This document shows positions 1 through 10,900 of a stretch of DNA of 64,000 nt, piece by piece. The notes beneath the pieces are model-generated. The model searched no databases and had not been told where the DNA came from. It was given only the letters and a program-made list of their open reading frames with translations. The stretch comes from Hirschia sp964352025. Lineage in GTDB: Bacteria; Pseudomonadota; Alphaproteobacteria; Caulobacterales; Hyphomonadaceae. Every line of letters starts with the position of its first letter. The stretch's first letter is position 1. A program made the position numbers and the translations under genes. The DNA is taken from the NCBI GenBank assembly GCA_964352025.1, contig CAYGPZ010000005.1, positions 1-64,000 of the forward strand, read 5' to 3'.

Positions 1-635
1 CACCGCCATTTAGGTTTTTATATCATTGTAATTGCTAGATATTTTAACAAACACACACCCTGTAGTGTACTTTGTGGTGTCCTTTCGGCTTTCTAAAACG
101 CCCGAGCAATTAATCTCCCGCTCTCCAAAAAAACCAAACTACTACCGAATCTAATTTGTCATATGCTCTAACTTCAATGTTGGCTGGCTTAGATAGAGTT
201 CCCCCCCCCCTACTCCAATCAAAATATTCCAGAACTTACATCTACTACTCACCCACCTGTAAGCTATTGCTTATTTTGTGATGGGACAGGAATTGGCCCT
301 AAGGTGCCTCATAATCAAGTTCATTTATCGGGCAATTAAAGGTCACAAACCAGACTTTTAGCCGTTTCTGTTACCCTTGTCAGATTAAAATATAGAATTC
401 TAACTTAGCCCGTTTCCCCAGGTTGCAACCAAGTCGACTCTAACTTCAAAACACCAACCCAAATCGTAGAACTCGCGATGATAAAAGAGATAGGAATCGA
501 TAATTGAGGGTGACCAGAAGGTGGTAGGAAAATTATTGTTAAAATTCTTATCAATTATTGATATCTCGAAAGATATCTCTAACTAAGAACCGAATATCAG
601 ATAGCTCTTATCCGACAACGCACCCAATACAATGA
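1..635. other. Gene-free region downstream of the Anbu operon
   Basis: No convincing coding region is visible here. It contains a run of ten C at 201-210. Around 470-550 a stretch reads, with stops, like the YRAAIKEIG...GRWLNN region of IS6-family transposases and shares the 11-mer GATAAAAGAGA with the decayed transposase near 12.0 kb. That match is short and weak. The rest shows nothing I can name. Confidence 0.4.
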
Positions 636-1373
636 CTATTCAGGAAATTTGAATTCTGGAAGTCCTAAAAGTGCAGTTTGTAAGGCATCTCCCCATCCTT
701 TTGACACAGCGAGATAGTTCGGGTCATCTGCTTCAATGCGTATAATTGGTTCTACTTCGAGTTTATCTTTTTTCATGATACAAAAGTCAAACGGAAGCCC
801 TACTGAGAGGTTGGCTTTTACAGTCGAGTCAAATGATACCAACATCAACCTAGCCGCTTCTTCAAAGCTCATTTCTTTATCATAAGCCCGCACAAGTATC
901 GGTTTTCCGTATTTGGTCTCACCTATCTGAAAAAAAGGTGTGTCCTCACCTGCTTCGATGAAATTGCCCTCTGGATAAATCAGGAATAGACGTGGCTCAG
1001 ACCCATTGACTTGTCCCCCAAGAATAAAGGTCGCAGTAAAGGCTGAATCTGCCTTTTGGCCATTCTCTGCATGCGAATCTACAACTTCTTTCAAAGTATC
1101 CCCAATCAAGCGAGCAGCCTGAAACATAGTAGGCTGGCTTGCCAAAATCGGCGCACGATCCCCAGGAGCTTTCGTACGCTCTTCCAGTAAGCTAATAACA
1201 GCTTGAGTTGTTGCAAGATTTCCCGCCGCCATAATGACCATTGCGCTATGATCATCTTCAGAAAAAGAATACATTTTCCGGAATGATGATATATTATCCA
1301 CACCAGCATTGGTTCGGGTGTCGGACATAAATAGCAAGCCCTTATTTAGTTTTAAGCCAATACAATACGTCAT
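636..1373 (-). CDS. Anbu, proteasome-like N-terminal nucleophile hydrolase
   Basis: This 245-residue protein starts MTYCIGLKL and has the TNAGVDNIS stretch near residues 20-30, both typical of Anbu (ancestral beta subunit), a bacterial homologue of proteasome beta subunits and HslV. Thr2 would become the N-terminal nucleophile after Met removal. It lies last in a minus-strand operon, 12 bases after the transglutaminase-like gene and downstream of the alpha-E and ATP-grasp genes, the classic Anbu neighbourhood. By family knowledge Anbu forms ring or lock-washer assemblies in the cytoplasm; its natural substrate is not settled. From the operon I infer that it cleaves a peptide or conjugate made by the ATP-grasp partner. 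HslV is less likely because no hslU is adjacent and the length is too great. Confidence 0.93.
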   Translation of the reverse strand: MTYCIGLKLNKGLLFMSDTRTNAGVDNISSFRKMYSFSEDDHSAMVIMAAGNLATTQAVISLLEERTKAPGDRAPILASQPTMFQAARLIGDTLKEVVDSHAENGQKADSAFTATFILGGQVNGSEPRLFLIYPEGNFIEAGEDTPFFQIGETKYGKPILVRAYDKEMSFEEAARLMLVSFDSTVKANLSVGLPFDFCIMKKDKLEVEPIIRIEADDPNYLAVSKGWGDALQTALLGLPEFKFPE

Positions 1374-1385
1374 TTAGAAATTCTC

Positions 1386-2186
1386 TTATTGCTGCTGCAC
1401 TTGAACCGAGACAGCAAGGTTTTCATTTGCTCCTCCAGATATTGCACCTGTGATAGGCGCTGCTTCCAAAGCGTCAAGCCCAGTCGACACACGAACATAC
1501 CTTTCATCAGGCGATATACCATTGGACACATCAAACCCGACCCAACCAAGATGTTCCACATATGCCTCCGCCCAAGCATGACCAGCTTCTTGGTCAATAT
1601 GATCTCCCATTGCTAGGTATCCCGAGACATAGCGAGCAGGAAACCCTAACTTCCTTGCCCCTGACAAGAATAGATGAGTATGATCCTGACATACCCCACA
1701 ACCTAGATCAAAGGCCTCTTCAGCAGTCGTTTTGGAAGTTGTATGGCCCGTTTCATATCTGACTTTCTCCAAGATCAAGCTTGATAAAGCGTGCAGTTTC
1801 TGGATACCTATGAGGTCAGGATTCAATTCTCTAATCATAGCGTCGACATGCGGGCCAGCTTTCGTCAATTCAGTTGCTCGTAAGAAAAACCACAAAGGGA
1901 TGTATCCGGTATGCTCCCCTAAAATGCCATTTGTATCGATAGTTTCCAAATAGCCTTCACAGCGAATTGTTAGAGATTGCGTTCCCGGCTCAACACTTAC
2001 CAATGACAGCAAATTTTCATTATGATCTAAATATTCTACTTCAACTTTTCCGTTCTCGATCGTGCAATCCCAAGAGTTCACTGTTTGGCTAGCGCACGTC
2101 ATCGGTGTTACCCTTAATTGCTCTAACGCTGCCTCAATTGGCGTGTCATAATTATATTGAGTTTCGTGCACGATATAGAGACGCAT
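1386..2186 (-). CDS. Transglutaminase-like cysteine protease of the Anbu operon
   Basis: A 266-residue protein with an N-terminal beta-sandwich-type region (about 1-90, starting MRLYIVHETQYNYD, the bacterial transglutaminase-like N-terminal domain) and a transglutaminase-like core. The catalytic triad is visible as Cys166 in GCGVCQDHTH, His203 in AGHAWAEAYV and Asp219 in GFDVSNG. Bacterial members of this group act more often as peptidases than as cross-linking enzymes. It is 3 bases from the alpha-E gene upstream and 12 from the Anbu gene downstream, so it is almost certainly co-transcribed. I infer a role in processing the product of the neighbouring ATP-grasp ligase. The specific substrate is unknown. 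Confidence 0.9.
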   Translation of the reverse strand: MRLYIVHETQYNYDTPIEAALEQLRVTPMTCASQTVNSWDCTIENGKVEVEYLDHNENLLSLVSVEPGTQSLTIRCEGYLETIDTNGILGEHTGYIPLWFFLRATELTKAGPHVDAMIRELNPDLIGIQKLHALSSLILEKVRYETGHTTSKTTAEEAFDLGCGVCQDHTHLFLSGARKLGFPARYVSGYLAMGDHIDQEAGHAWAEAYVEHLGWVGFDVSNGISPDERYVRVSTGLDALEAAPITGAISGGANENLAVSVQVQQQ

Positions 2187-2189
2187 AAA

Positions 2190-3128
2190 TCACCGGTAAA
2201 ATTTGTAATCTTCTTCAATCAATTGAGCGAGTTCATTATTTTTATTCAGATAATCTTGTAAGAATTCATGTAGTCCTCTGGAAAAAATAGCATCCACATT
2301 CAGCTTTCTAATTTCTTCTAGAACGGTTTGAGCTCTCTCAGTACTCTCGTTTTTTACCCCGTATTCTCGTTCAAGAAGCTGAAGGTTTGTGGTAAGCTTT
2401 TCTAGGCTAAAAACGAGGGATCTAGGCATACGAGGATCCAGCAACATAAAGTCCACAATAGCATCTGGCCGCGTAACTGACCCATTTAGCCACCTGAACG
2501 CACGTTCCGCAGATGCGGAACGTAAGATAGTTTCCCACTGAGAATTATCTACCGAAGACCCCACCAATGACACCGACGGTAATAACACATAATATTTTAC
2601 ATCAAGAATTCTAACTGTGCTGTCTGCTCTTTCTAGAAATGTCCCAATCATCGCAAAATTGAAGATATCATTCTGCAACATTGTACCGTAAAGCGCACCT
2701 CGTACATTTGAACTTCTTTGACGAATAGACGCCAACACATTTGGTAATTCTGAACGCTTAATCGGTTTGTTGATAACATTTTTCAGTTTCAACCAAGAAT
2801 CATTGACTGACTCCCAAACTTCTCTGGTTAGAGCTGTTCGGACCATACGACCATTATTGCGCGCCGCTTCCAGCATGTTCAAGACACTGGAAGGGTTTCG
2901 TTTGTCACTCAAGAGAAAGTAAATAACTGTATCTTGATCAAATGTATCATGAAATTGAAGATAGGTTTCACGAACAGAAGCGGCTGATAGCACAGACTCC
3001 CATTCCGTGTCAGACGTCGCGTGTGTTAGCCCCATACGAAAACCAGCTTCAACCATGCGAGCAATGTTTTCACTTCTTTCTAGATATCTGAACATCCAGA
3101 AGAGGCCGTTTGCCGTTTTTCCCAGCAT
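2190..3128 (-). CDS. Alpha-E domain protein
   Basis: A 312-residue, helix-rich protein starting MLGKTANGLFWMFRYLERSENIARM-like, the signature of the alpha-E family (formerly DUF403), which always occurs with circularly permuted ATP-grasp proteins. It has no recognised catalytic residues and probably assists or scaffolds the ligase. It sits 4 bases after the 475-residue ATP-grasp gene. The same arrangement occurs as one fused polypeptide at 5618-7990, which supports a physical complex of the two separate proteins here. Confidence 0.9.
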   Translation of the reverse strand: MLGKTANGLFWMFRYLERSENIARMVEAGFRMGLTHATSDTEWESVLSAASVRETYLQFHDTFDQDTVIYFLLSDKRNPSSVLNMLEAARNNGRMVRTALTREVWESVNDSWLKLKNVINKPIKRSELPNVLASIRQRSSNVRGALYGTMLQNDIFNFAMIGTFLERADSTVRILDVKYYVLLPSVSLVGSSVDNSQWETILRSASAERAFRWLNGSVTRPDAIVDFMLLDPRMPRSLVFSLEKLTTNLQLLEREYGVKNESTERAQTVLEEIRKLNVDAIFSRGLHEFLQDYLNKNNELAQLIEEDYKFYR

Positions 3129-3132
3129 TCCG

Positions 3133-4560
3133 TTAAGCCTCCAACACCCAAGTATCTTTCGTTCCGCCGCCTTGGCTGGAATTCACAATTAATGATCCTT
3201 TTTTCAAGGCCACACGCGTCAAACCACCTGGTGTGACCTCTACTCCATTAGGAGAAACCAGCACGAATGGACGCAAATCGACATGGCGAGGTGCCAAACC
3301 CGATTTTGTAAATATCGGAACTGTAGAAAGACATAAAGTCGGTTGCGCTATATATCCCTGAGGATTTCGAGTGAGTTTCTCGCGAAAAGCTGCAATCTCT
3401 TTCTTACTCGCAGCAGGCCCTACTAGCATGCCATACCCACCCGAACCATGTACCTCCTTCACAACCAGCTCTTCCAAATTTTCCAATACATATTTTAAAG
3501 AAGAAGGATCAGAACATCTCCAAGTCGGTACGTTTTCTAGTATAGGATTTTCGCCAGTATAAAAGCGCACAATCTCTGGCATATAGGAATAAATAGCTTT
3601 ATCATCCGCGATACCTGTACCAGGTGCATTCGCAATCGTAATGCCTCCGGACCGGTATACGTCAAACAGGCCCGGAACACCCAGCATAGATTCCGGATTA
3701 AAATTCAATGGATCAAGGAATTCATCATCGACACGGCGATAAAGAATGTCCACCGGTTCATATCCAACCGTAGTCCGCATTGCTATACGACCATCGACCA
3801 CTTTCAAATCGTCACCTTGGACAAGGTCCACACCCATTTGTTCAGCTAAAAAAGCATGTTCATAATACGCAGAATTATAAATTCCCGGAGTCAATACTGC
3901 TATAACAGGTTTATCTTTGGCAGCAGCCGGCGCGCATTCAGCAAGCGATTTCCTTAAATTTGTGGGGTAATTGCTGACAGAACGAACCCGATGCCGCGCA
4001 AATAATTCCGGAAACATGTGAAGCATTGTTTCGCGGTTTTCAAGCATATAAGAGACACCTGAAGGTGTTCGTGCATTATCTTCTAATACATAAAAACGAT
4101 TTTCCGCCGTTCTTACTAAATCAACGCCTACAATATGCGTGTATATATCTCCGGGTGGCGAAAAACCCGCCATATTTGGTAAAAAAGCATCATTCTGCAT
4201 GATCATCGCTTCTGGAATTATACCCGCGCGCACAATCTCTTGGCGATGATAAACATCATATATAAATGCATTTAGAGCTCTAACACGTTGCTTAATTCCG
4301 CGTGTTAGATTTGCCCATTCATTTGACGCTAAAATACGAGGAACAATATCAAATGGAATTAGCCGCTCTTCACTTTCTCCAGAACCATAGACATTAAAGG
4401 TAATCCCCATAAGACGAAATAACTCTTCTGCCTCTTTTGCTTTTACCTGCAATTCCTTTGTCGTATGTTCACCATGCCAATTGGCATATTCAGAATATGG
4501 ACCGCGTGCATTTCCTTCTGATATCAACATTTCATCAAAAGGTTTTTGTTCACTACTCAT
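3133..4560 (-). CDS. Circularly permuted ATP-grasp ligase (type 2), stand-alone
   Basis: About 475 residues of the circularly permuted ATP-grasp family (former DUF404/DUF407). Visible features are the VYGSGESEERLIPFD-like N-terminal stretch, NDAFLPNMAG, the VLEDNARTPSGVSYMLENR block near residues 150-170, and VVKEVHGSGGYGMLVGP as the ATP-binding segment near 360-380. The family is predicted to form amide bonds from a carboxylate and an amine using ATP. The ATG at 4560 is preferred because the longer frame opens with TTG; AGGA lies 10 bases upstream. It is the first gene of the Anbu operon, behind a 159-base gap that probably carries the promoter. Confidence 0.9.
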   Translation of the reverse strand: MSSEQKPFDEMLISEGNARGPYSEYANWHGEHTTKELQVKAKEAEELFRLMGITFNVYGSGESEERLIPFDIVPRILASNEWANLTRGIKQRVRALNAFIYDVYHRQEIVRAGIIPEAMIMQNDAFLPNMAGFSPPGDIYTHIVGVDLVRTAENRFYVLEDNARTPSGVSYMLENRETMLHMFPELFARHRVRSVSNYPTNLRKSLAECAPAAAKDKPVIAVLTPGIYNSAYYEHAFLAEQMGVDLVQGDDLKVVDGRIAMRTTVGYEPVDILYRRVDDEFLDPLNFNPESMLGVPGLFDVYRSGGITIANAPGTGIADDKAIYSYMPEIVRFYTGENPILENVPTWRCSDPSSLKYVLENLEELVVKEVHGSGGYGMLVGPAASKKEIAAFREKLTRNPQGYIAQPTLCLSTVPIFTKSGLAPRHVDLRPFVLVSPNGVEVTPGGLTRVALKKGSLIVNSSQGGGTKDTWVLEA

Positions 4561-4728
4561 AGACACCAAGTCCTAAATTCATGCATTTGCAAAAGATGAA
4601 ATATTGTTTAAATCCAGCCATTTCACAAGGATAAGCCACCGGTGATTTATGCAAAAAAGCACACCGCCTTTTTTTCCATCATCATTGTCATAACTCGATT
4701 ACAAATTTGGCAAACTTTAAAAGACAAC

Positions 4729-5613
4729 CTAAGCATTCAAAATTGGCTTCACGTCAACAGATTGCGAACTGGAGTGCGCGCCAGCTGACCTTAAAACGCC
4801 CTTTATCGGCGATATATCTGAATAATCACGCCCATATCCGATAACTATATGATCAGTATTAGCGATAAGGTTATTTGTAGGATCAAATTCAATCCATCCC
4901 ATTTCGCGCCCTAACCAGACACGTACCCAAGCATGCATGGCATCAGCGCCTTCAAGTCTTTTTTGTCCCTCTGGTGGAATAGTACGTAGAAAGCCACTGA
5001 CATAAGCTGCAGGAATTCTTAAACTTCGCAAGCAGGCAATCATGATATGTGAAAAGTCCTGACAAACCCCCTGCCTTTTTCTAAACGCGTCCTCAATTGG
5101 GGTGTCAACATCCGTAGCAGTTGTATCAAACAACATATCTCTGTGAATGCCTTCATTTATAGCTTTGACAATTTCAAACACTGACATGTTTTCAGAAACG
5201 AAACTATAAGCATAGGAAGCAATGTCTTGAACGAAGGGAATACGTGGCGACGCAGCCAAAAAATGATGTGGCGAATTTTCATCAAGCGATTTACAAACTG
5301 ACAAAGATGAATTCAAATTCTTTAGCAATTCGCGCAAATCATACGGCGCTTTTTGCTCATTTCTTTCAATCTCCGCAGACATATTTAATTCGAAACGGTC
5401 AATCTCATCCCAATATGCAATATCAATTGCGGTATTGCCAAAAAAATCTAGCCGCTCCGACCGCTCATTGGGCAATGGAAGCATGTCAATTTTACAATTT
5501 TTGACTATTTGTATGTCAGGAATATTTTGCGGAGCAATACGTATCAACTGTCGGCCATTTGAGACCGGAAATTGATAGTGATATACAAGCTCGATGGATA
5601 TTTCGTATTTCAT
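4729..5613 (-). CDS. Transglutaminase-like cysteine protease of the second module
   Basis: A 294-residue paralogue of the transglutaminase-like protein at 1386-2186. The triad is visible as Cys in KRQGVCQDFSH, His in DAMHAWVRVWL and Asp in WIEFDPTN. I chose the ATG at 5613 (MKYEISIELVYHYQF), which begins the conserved N-terminal domain and follows the stop of the fused ATP-grasp/alpha-E gene by 4 bases; a longer frame would overlap that gene. It is last in the second operon. No Anbu gene follows, so this module differs from the first in lacking a dedicated proteasome-like hydrolase. Confidence 0.9.
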   Translation of the reverse strand: MKYEISIELVYHYQFPVSNGRQLIRIAPQNIPDIQIVKNCKIDMLPLPNERSERLDFFGNTAIDIAYWDEIDRFELNMSAEIERNEQKAPYDLRELLKNLNSSLSVCKSLDENSPHHFLAASPRIPFVQDIASYAYSFVSENMSVFEIVKAINEGIHRDMLFDTTATDVDTPIEDAFRKRQGVCQDFSHIMIACLRSLRIPAAYVSGFLRTIPPEGQKRLEGADAMHAWVRVWLGREMGWIEFDPTNNLIANTDHIVIGYGRDYSDISPIKGVLRSAGAHSSSQSVDVKPILNA

Positions 5614-5617
5614 GGAT

Positions 5618-7990
5618 TTACGAGAAATAGATTGAAGATAATCGATTGGAAACAGACGCCATTTCAACACTTAAAATTTTGAGTTTTTCGACCGGTATTT
5701 GTTGGTCACTTCGCTTTGAAAAATCGGTACTCATTTTCGAAAAACTCCTTTTCAACGAATTGAATTCTTTCGTTTTATGGGGCAATGGAAGAAAAGAAAT
5801 TTGTTCTTTTATTTCTATGAGATGATACGCAATCGAACGAGGATTCAGCTCATCAAATGCAACCAATTCCAAAATAAAACTTTCTTGCGTGTTGATATTG
5901 TATAAACGGCGATAGGACATTGCACTATCGCAGACTTCCAAAACTAAATCCCAAGCACCTTGAGGCGTTTTTTCTTTTGAACACGACAACAAAATAGTAC
6001 TCGTGTGAATAGCGCGTTCTAATGATCTGCCAATGTTTAAAAAGCGCCATCCGATAAACCGATACATATTTTCATGGATCAACCCCGAAAGCGCTGTCAC
6101 GCGATGGATTAGTTCATTCATCTCCCGCGCAAATTCATCGCCCAAAAGTGGCATATTCTGTCTTAATTTTTTTGCCTGCTCGACAAGGTGTTTAAGCGCT
6201 AACCACCCATCATCAGATAGTCTATCTCGAAGTTTAGTCGCTGAAATAAACGCCAATTCCAGTATTTCAGCAATTGGGCCTATCGGATCAATGTGAACAT
6301 TTACGCCTGCGGTAAACAACTGATTTTCAAGATGTCGTAATAGCGGGTTGTTCGGGTTGGGATTATCCGCAAAACGAAGATGATAAGCGCGCAACATCCG
6401 CATCACATTTTCTGATCGTTCCGCATAGCGCCCTAGCCAGAATAAATTATCTGCTGCCCGACTTGGTAAGGTTCCTAACTGCTTCTTTTGTAGATCTTTA
6501 TCGCGTTCTAAAATAAGGCTTGGCGAAGTCACATTGCTTTCACTAACGACCCATACATCCGCAACCGCGCCCCCCTGTTGCAATGCTATCGTGGACGGGT
6601 CTTCTTTCCGACCTATTCGCGCATACCCACCAGGCATAACAGTCCAACCGCTTTGTGTCCGACAAGCAAAAACCCTTATCGTCATGGGCTTGGGAGTTAG
6701 CTTATTATTTTCAAGAACCGGTGTCGTTGAAAGTGTAACCACTTCCTGCCCAACTAATTGATCATTATCTCTTTTGAGCAACTCCGTTATCTCTGCGAGA
6801 TCACGCTTACCCGCTTCTTTCCCAACTGAAAGACTGGTCGACATCGTTTCACCAATGATCATTGATGATAAATTTTCAAGAACATGTTTTCGTTCAGCGG
6901 ATTGGCCACACCACCATGTCGCAATGTTCGGCATTTGAAGGCTTTCGCCTTTCAACGCTTTGGCTATTTTCGGCATAAATGCCATCAAAGCGCGTGTTTC
7001 CAACACACCAGAACCGATTGCGTTGACCAGAGATACATTTCCAGAACGCACAGCATTTACTAAACCAGCTGTTCCCAATTGGGAGTTTTCATTCAGTTCC
7101 AAAGGGTCAGAAAATTCAGAATCTAACCTGCGCCACAATACGCTAACAGGACGCAAACCTTGCACCGTTCGCACCATAACTTCATTGTCTATAACAATGA
7201 GATCTTCGCCTTCCAACAAGGTCAATCCCAAGTATCGAGCGATATAGGCATGTTCATAATACGTATCAGTCAAACGCCCCGGAGTGAGTATTCCTAGAAC
7301 CTCTTTCTTTCTCTGGCTTAAACCATTCAATGCATCTCTAAACTCTTTAAAGAAGCCTGCAAGCCGATGGATATTTCCGATATCAAAGAAGAAATCTGAA
7401 AAAGCGCGGGATGTTGCCACACGGTTTTCTAAAGCAAATCCAGCCCCAGACGGTGCTTGAGTACGGTCTCCTAAAATCCACCAATTTCCATTAGGTCCTC
7501 GGCTAATCTCAAAGGCAAGAAAATTGAGATAGTGGCCATCTCGTGGTTTCACCCCAACTAAGGGCCTTAGCCACTCTGGGTTTTCAGCAACTAATTGAGG
7601 TGGAAGCACACCGTTCGCAACAAGTGTATTTTCACCATATATATCTTGAACAAGCGCGTCTAAAACCTCAGCACGCTGGATCAAACCATTGCTAATTTTT
7701 TTCCATTCTCGTTCAGAAACAAGCACAGGAATGTGGCTCAGAGGCCAATCTCTTTCAATCGTGCTGTCATCACCATATTGACGGAAAAATACACCAGCAT
7801 CAGCCAGATACTGATTTGCTCTCAAGCATCGACGCTGAAGATCACTATCTTGTAGTGCATCCAAATGTTCAATAAATGGCCTCCATATCGGTTTAACTTC
7901 ACCGCTGGAGGTCATCATTTCATCTGAAGCACCACGAATAAGTTGATAATTCGACAGTCTATCGAAGTTAAAACCGCTCTGGTTATTCAA
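5618..7990 (-). CDS. Circularly permuted ATP-grasp / alpha-E fusion protein
   Basis: A 790-residue fusion. Residues about 60-480 are circularly permuted ATP-grasp (QYGDDSTIERDWPLS, LGDRTQAPSGAGFALENR, WWCGQSAERKHVLENLSS). Residues about 510-790 are an alpha-E domain beginning SRAADNLFWLGRYAERSEN. Together they match the two separate proteins at 3133-4560 and 2190-3128 in order and approximate length. The start is TTG with AGGA 9 bases upstream; a later ATG pair would remove conserved N-terminal sequence. In the ATP-binding area the fused copy reads IIGETMSTS where the stand-alone copy reads VVKEVHGSGGYG, so the Lys and Gly-rich loop are not conserved and activity should not be assumed. Confidence 0.9.
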   Translation of the reverse strand: MNNQSGFNFDRLSNYQLIRGASDEMMTSSGEVKPIWRPFIEHLDALQDSDLQRRCLRANQYLADAGVFFRQYGDDSTIERDWPLSHIPVLVSEREWKKISNGLIQRAEVLDALVQDIYGENTLVANGVLPPQLVAENPEWLRPLVGVKPRDGHYLNFLAFEISRGPNGNWWILGDRTQAPSGAGFALENRVATSRAFSDFFFDIGNIHRLAGFFKEFRDALNGLSQRKKEVLGILTPGRLTDTYYEHAYIARYLGLTLLEGEDLIVIDNEVMVRTVQGLRPVSVLWRRLDSEFSDPLELNENSQLGTAGLVNAVRSGNVSLVNAIGSGVLETRALMAFMPKIAKALKGESLQMPNIATWWCGQSAERKHVLENLSSMIIGETMSTSLSVGKEAGKRDLAEITELLKRDNDQLVGQEVVTLSTTPVLENNKLTPKPMTIRVFACRTQSGWTVMPGGYARIGRKEDPSTIALQQGGAVADVWVVSESNVTSPSLILERDKDLQKKQLGTLPSRAADNLFWLGRYAERSENVMRMLRAYHLRFADNPNPNNPLLRHLENQLFTAGVNVHIDPIGPIAEILELAFISATKLRDRLSDDGWLALKHLVEQAKKLRQNMPLLGDEFAREMNELIHRVTALSGLIHENMYRFIGWRFLNIGRSLERAIHTSTILLSCSKEKTPQGAWDLVLEVCDSAMSYRRLYNINTQESFILELVAFDELNPRSIAYHLIEIKEQISFLPLPHKTKEFNSLKRSFSKMSTDFSKRSDQQIPVEKLKILSVEMASVSNRLSSIYFS

Positions 7991-7993
7991 TCT

Positions 7994-10900
7994 TTATATT
8001 CCTGCTGGTCGCCTCAGGTCCAATGTCATTGGAAAGTCTGAATGAGGCTTTTCCCCTAACACGGGATAGGAACCAGGTGAATGCCCAAAAGCTTGAAATC
8101 TTGATAACCTTCTTGCCTCTGCCTCATTCCCATTCACTGGAAAGGTTTCATAATTTCGACCTGCAGGGTGAGCGACGTGATACACACAGCCACCAACTGC
8201 CCTTTTTGACCATTTATCATAAATATCAAAGGTCAAAGGCGCATCAACCGGACTAACTGGATGCATGGATAATGGTGCTTGCCACGCCTTATACCTCACA
8301 CCAGCAACGACAGATTCCCCATTGGGTGACGTTGATAGTGGAACTTCGCGGCCATTACAGGTGACAGCATACCTTGATAAGTCTGCTCCACTTAACTTTA
8401 CTTGCAAGCGTTCAACAGAACTATCAGTATACCTGACAGTCCCTCCGATGGCACCCGTCTCCCCCATCACATGCCATGGCTCTAAGGCTTGACGAATCTC
8501 GAGCGTCATCTCTTCATGTTCCAATACCCCACAGAATGGGAAACGGAATTCTGCATGCGCCTTGAACCAATCTGGCTTTAAATCAAATCCATGCAGTTTT
8601 AAATCTTCAAGCACCTCAAGGAAATCAGCCCAGATAAACTCAGGTAACATAAACTTATCATGCAGATGAGTGCCCCAGCGTTTAGGGTTTCCGCTGATTG
8701 GGGTCTGCCAGAAACGAGCGATTAATGCTCTAATTAACAATTGTTGAGCCAAACTCATACGCGGGTTTGGCGGCATTTCAAAGCCACGAAACTCTACCAG
8801 CCCCAAGCGTCCAGTCGGCCCATCGGGAGAATACAGCTTATCAATACAAATTTCTGTTCTGTGCGTATTTCCAGTGACATCAATAAGTATATTTCGAAGC
8901 AAACGATCCGTTAGCCAAGGCATAGGCGCTGCGCCTTCCCCCGGCTTCGGTATTTGAGCTAATGCTATTTCCAGCTCATACAAACTATCATGACGTGCTT
9001 CATCTATTCTCGGTGCCTGACTTGTTGGTCCTATGAAAAGACCAGAGAATAAATAAGAAAGGCTTGGATGACGTTGCCAATGTAGAATCAGGCTTTTTAA
9101 CAAGTCCGGCCGTCTTAAAAACGGGCTATCCAATGGTGTCGCTCCACCAACAACCACATGATTTCCACCACCCGTTCCCGTGTGCTTTCCGTCAATCATA
9201 AATTTGTCGGTTCCAAGACGTGTTTGGCGCGCCTCTTCATATACCGTGTTGGTTATTTCGACACATTCTTCCCACGACGCTGCAGGATGAATGTTGACCT
9301 CCAGAACGCCCGGATCTGGTGCAACCTTAATCACGTTTAATCGTGGATCACTTTCAGGCGCATACCCCTCAATATGCACTTGTAAATCCAGCTCTTGCGC
9401 TGCTAATTCCGTCACATGAATAAGGTCTAGATAATCTTCAGTATTCTCTGTCGGAGGCATGAAGACACGCAAATGTCCACCTCTAGGCTCAACAGCTAAA
9501 GCCGTGCGAACATGTTGTGCCTGAATAATGGACGCATCTTGTGCAACTTCTTGCGGCTGAACATAATCCTCACGATTTCTCTGGGACGGCTGCACACGAG
9601 AATTTTCGTCAGAATTTTGCGCTTCAAAATATGCAGCATGTTCTGGCAAATCGGGTAAATCCGCTGTTGGATCTGACGGAAACACATGCGGATATTGCAT
9701 TTTGGGCAAATGAGGCAGACCGCTGAGCGGCAATCTAAACCCAACGGGACTATCGCCCGGCGTCAGAAAAATTTTCCCGCGCCGTGTTGACCATTTTTCG
9801 GACCGCCATTTACGTCCGTAACTTAACGCATTCCATCTCTGTATCGGCAAAATGTGACCAGCAGCCTCTGTAAGCCCCCGCTCAAATACTCTTGCAATGC
9901 GCGCGCGTTCTTCAGCGTCCTTCAGTTTAGAATTGTCTGGTGTTACATTTTCCGGAAGCGCACTTTCTCTTAAAATCCATTCAGCCGGATCCTCAAAAGC
10001 AGGCTGAACCATCTCTGCATCTAGCTCTAGTTTTTCAGCAATAGAATCTAAAAGAAGTTTGGATTGCTCACTCGTTGCTTTTGTAGCCCCTGTTTCAGGG
10101 GCTATAAGATCACCATCTGTCCAAATAGGCTTCTGATCCTTTCGCCAGTACAGAGAATATGTCCATCTCGGCAAGGTCTCGCCAGGATACCATTTTCCCT
10201 GCCCGTAGTGGAGGAAGCCTCCTGGTGCGAATTTGTCCCTCAAACGACGAATAAGCTTGTCTGCTAGGTCCTTTTTTGTGGGACCGACAGCATCTGTATT
10301 CCATTCTGGAGATTCAAAATCATCAATTGAAACAAAGGTAGGCTCTCCGCCCATAGTCAGGCGGACATCCTCTGTGTTGAGAATATCGTCTACACGCTTA
10401 CCAAGCTGATCCAATTCATCCCATGCATCATCGGAAAAAGGTTTTGTAATTCTTGGATGCTCAGCAACCCTATTGACCTTCATATCATAAACAAAGTCGA
10501 CTTCAGCATCGCTTGCCATGCCAACGATAGGCGCAGCATTTGTATAATGCGGCGTCGCAGCTAGCGGAATATGACTTTCACCGGTCAACAAACCTGAAGT
10601 TGGATCAAGCCCTACCCATCCTGCACCAGGTAGGTAAACTTCCGTCCATGCATGTAAATCTGTAAAGTCTTGTTCCGTTCCTGAAGGCCCATCCAAAGAT
10701 TTAAGGTCGGGCTTAAGCTGAATTAAATAACCAGAAACAAACCGCGCCGCGAGCCCCAAATGCCGCAGCACATTAACCAGCAACCAGGACGAATCTCGAC
10801 AAGAGCCCTTTGCTAATTCTAACGTTTCGTCGGGTGTCTGTACGCCCGGCTCATAACGTATTACATAGTCAATTTTCTGACTAATAAATGCATTTAGCTC

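Noticed and set aside
201..210. Run of ten C near the left end
   Set aside because: No gene begins nearby to make it a phase-variable tract; it may be natural or an assembly error. I draw no conclusion.
636..1373. HslV or 20S proteasome beta subunit
   Set aside because: There is no hslU or alpha subunit, and the N-terminus and operon partners are those of Anbu.
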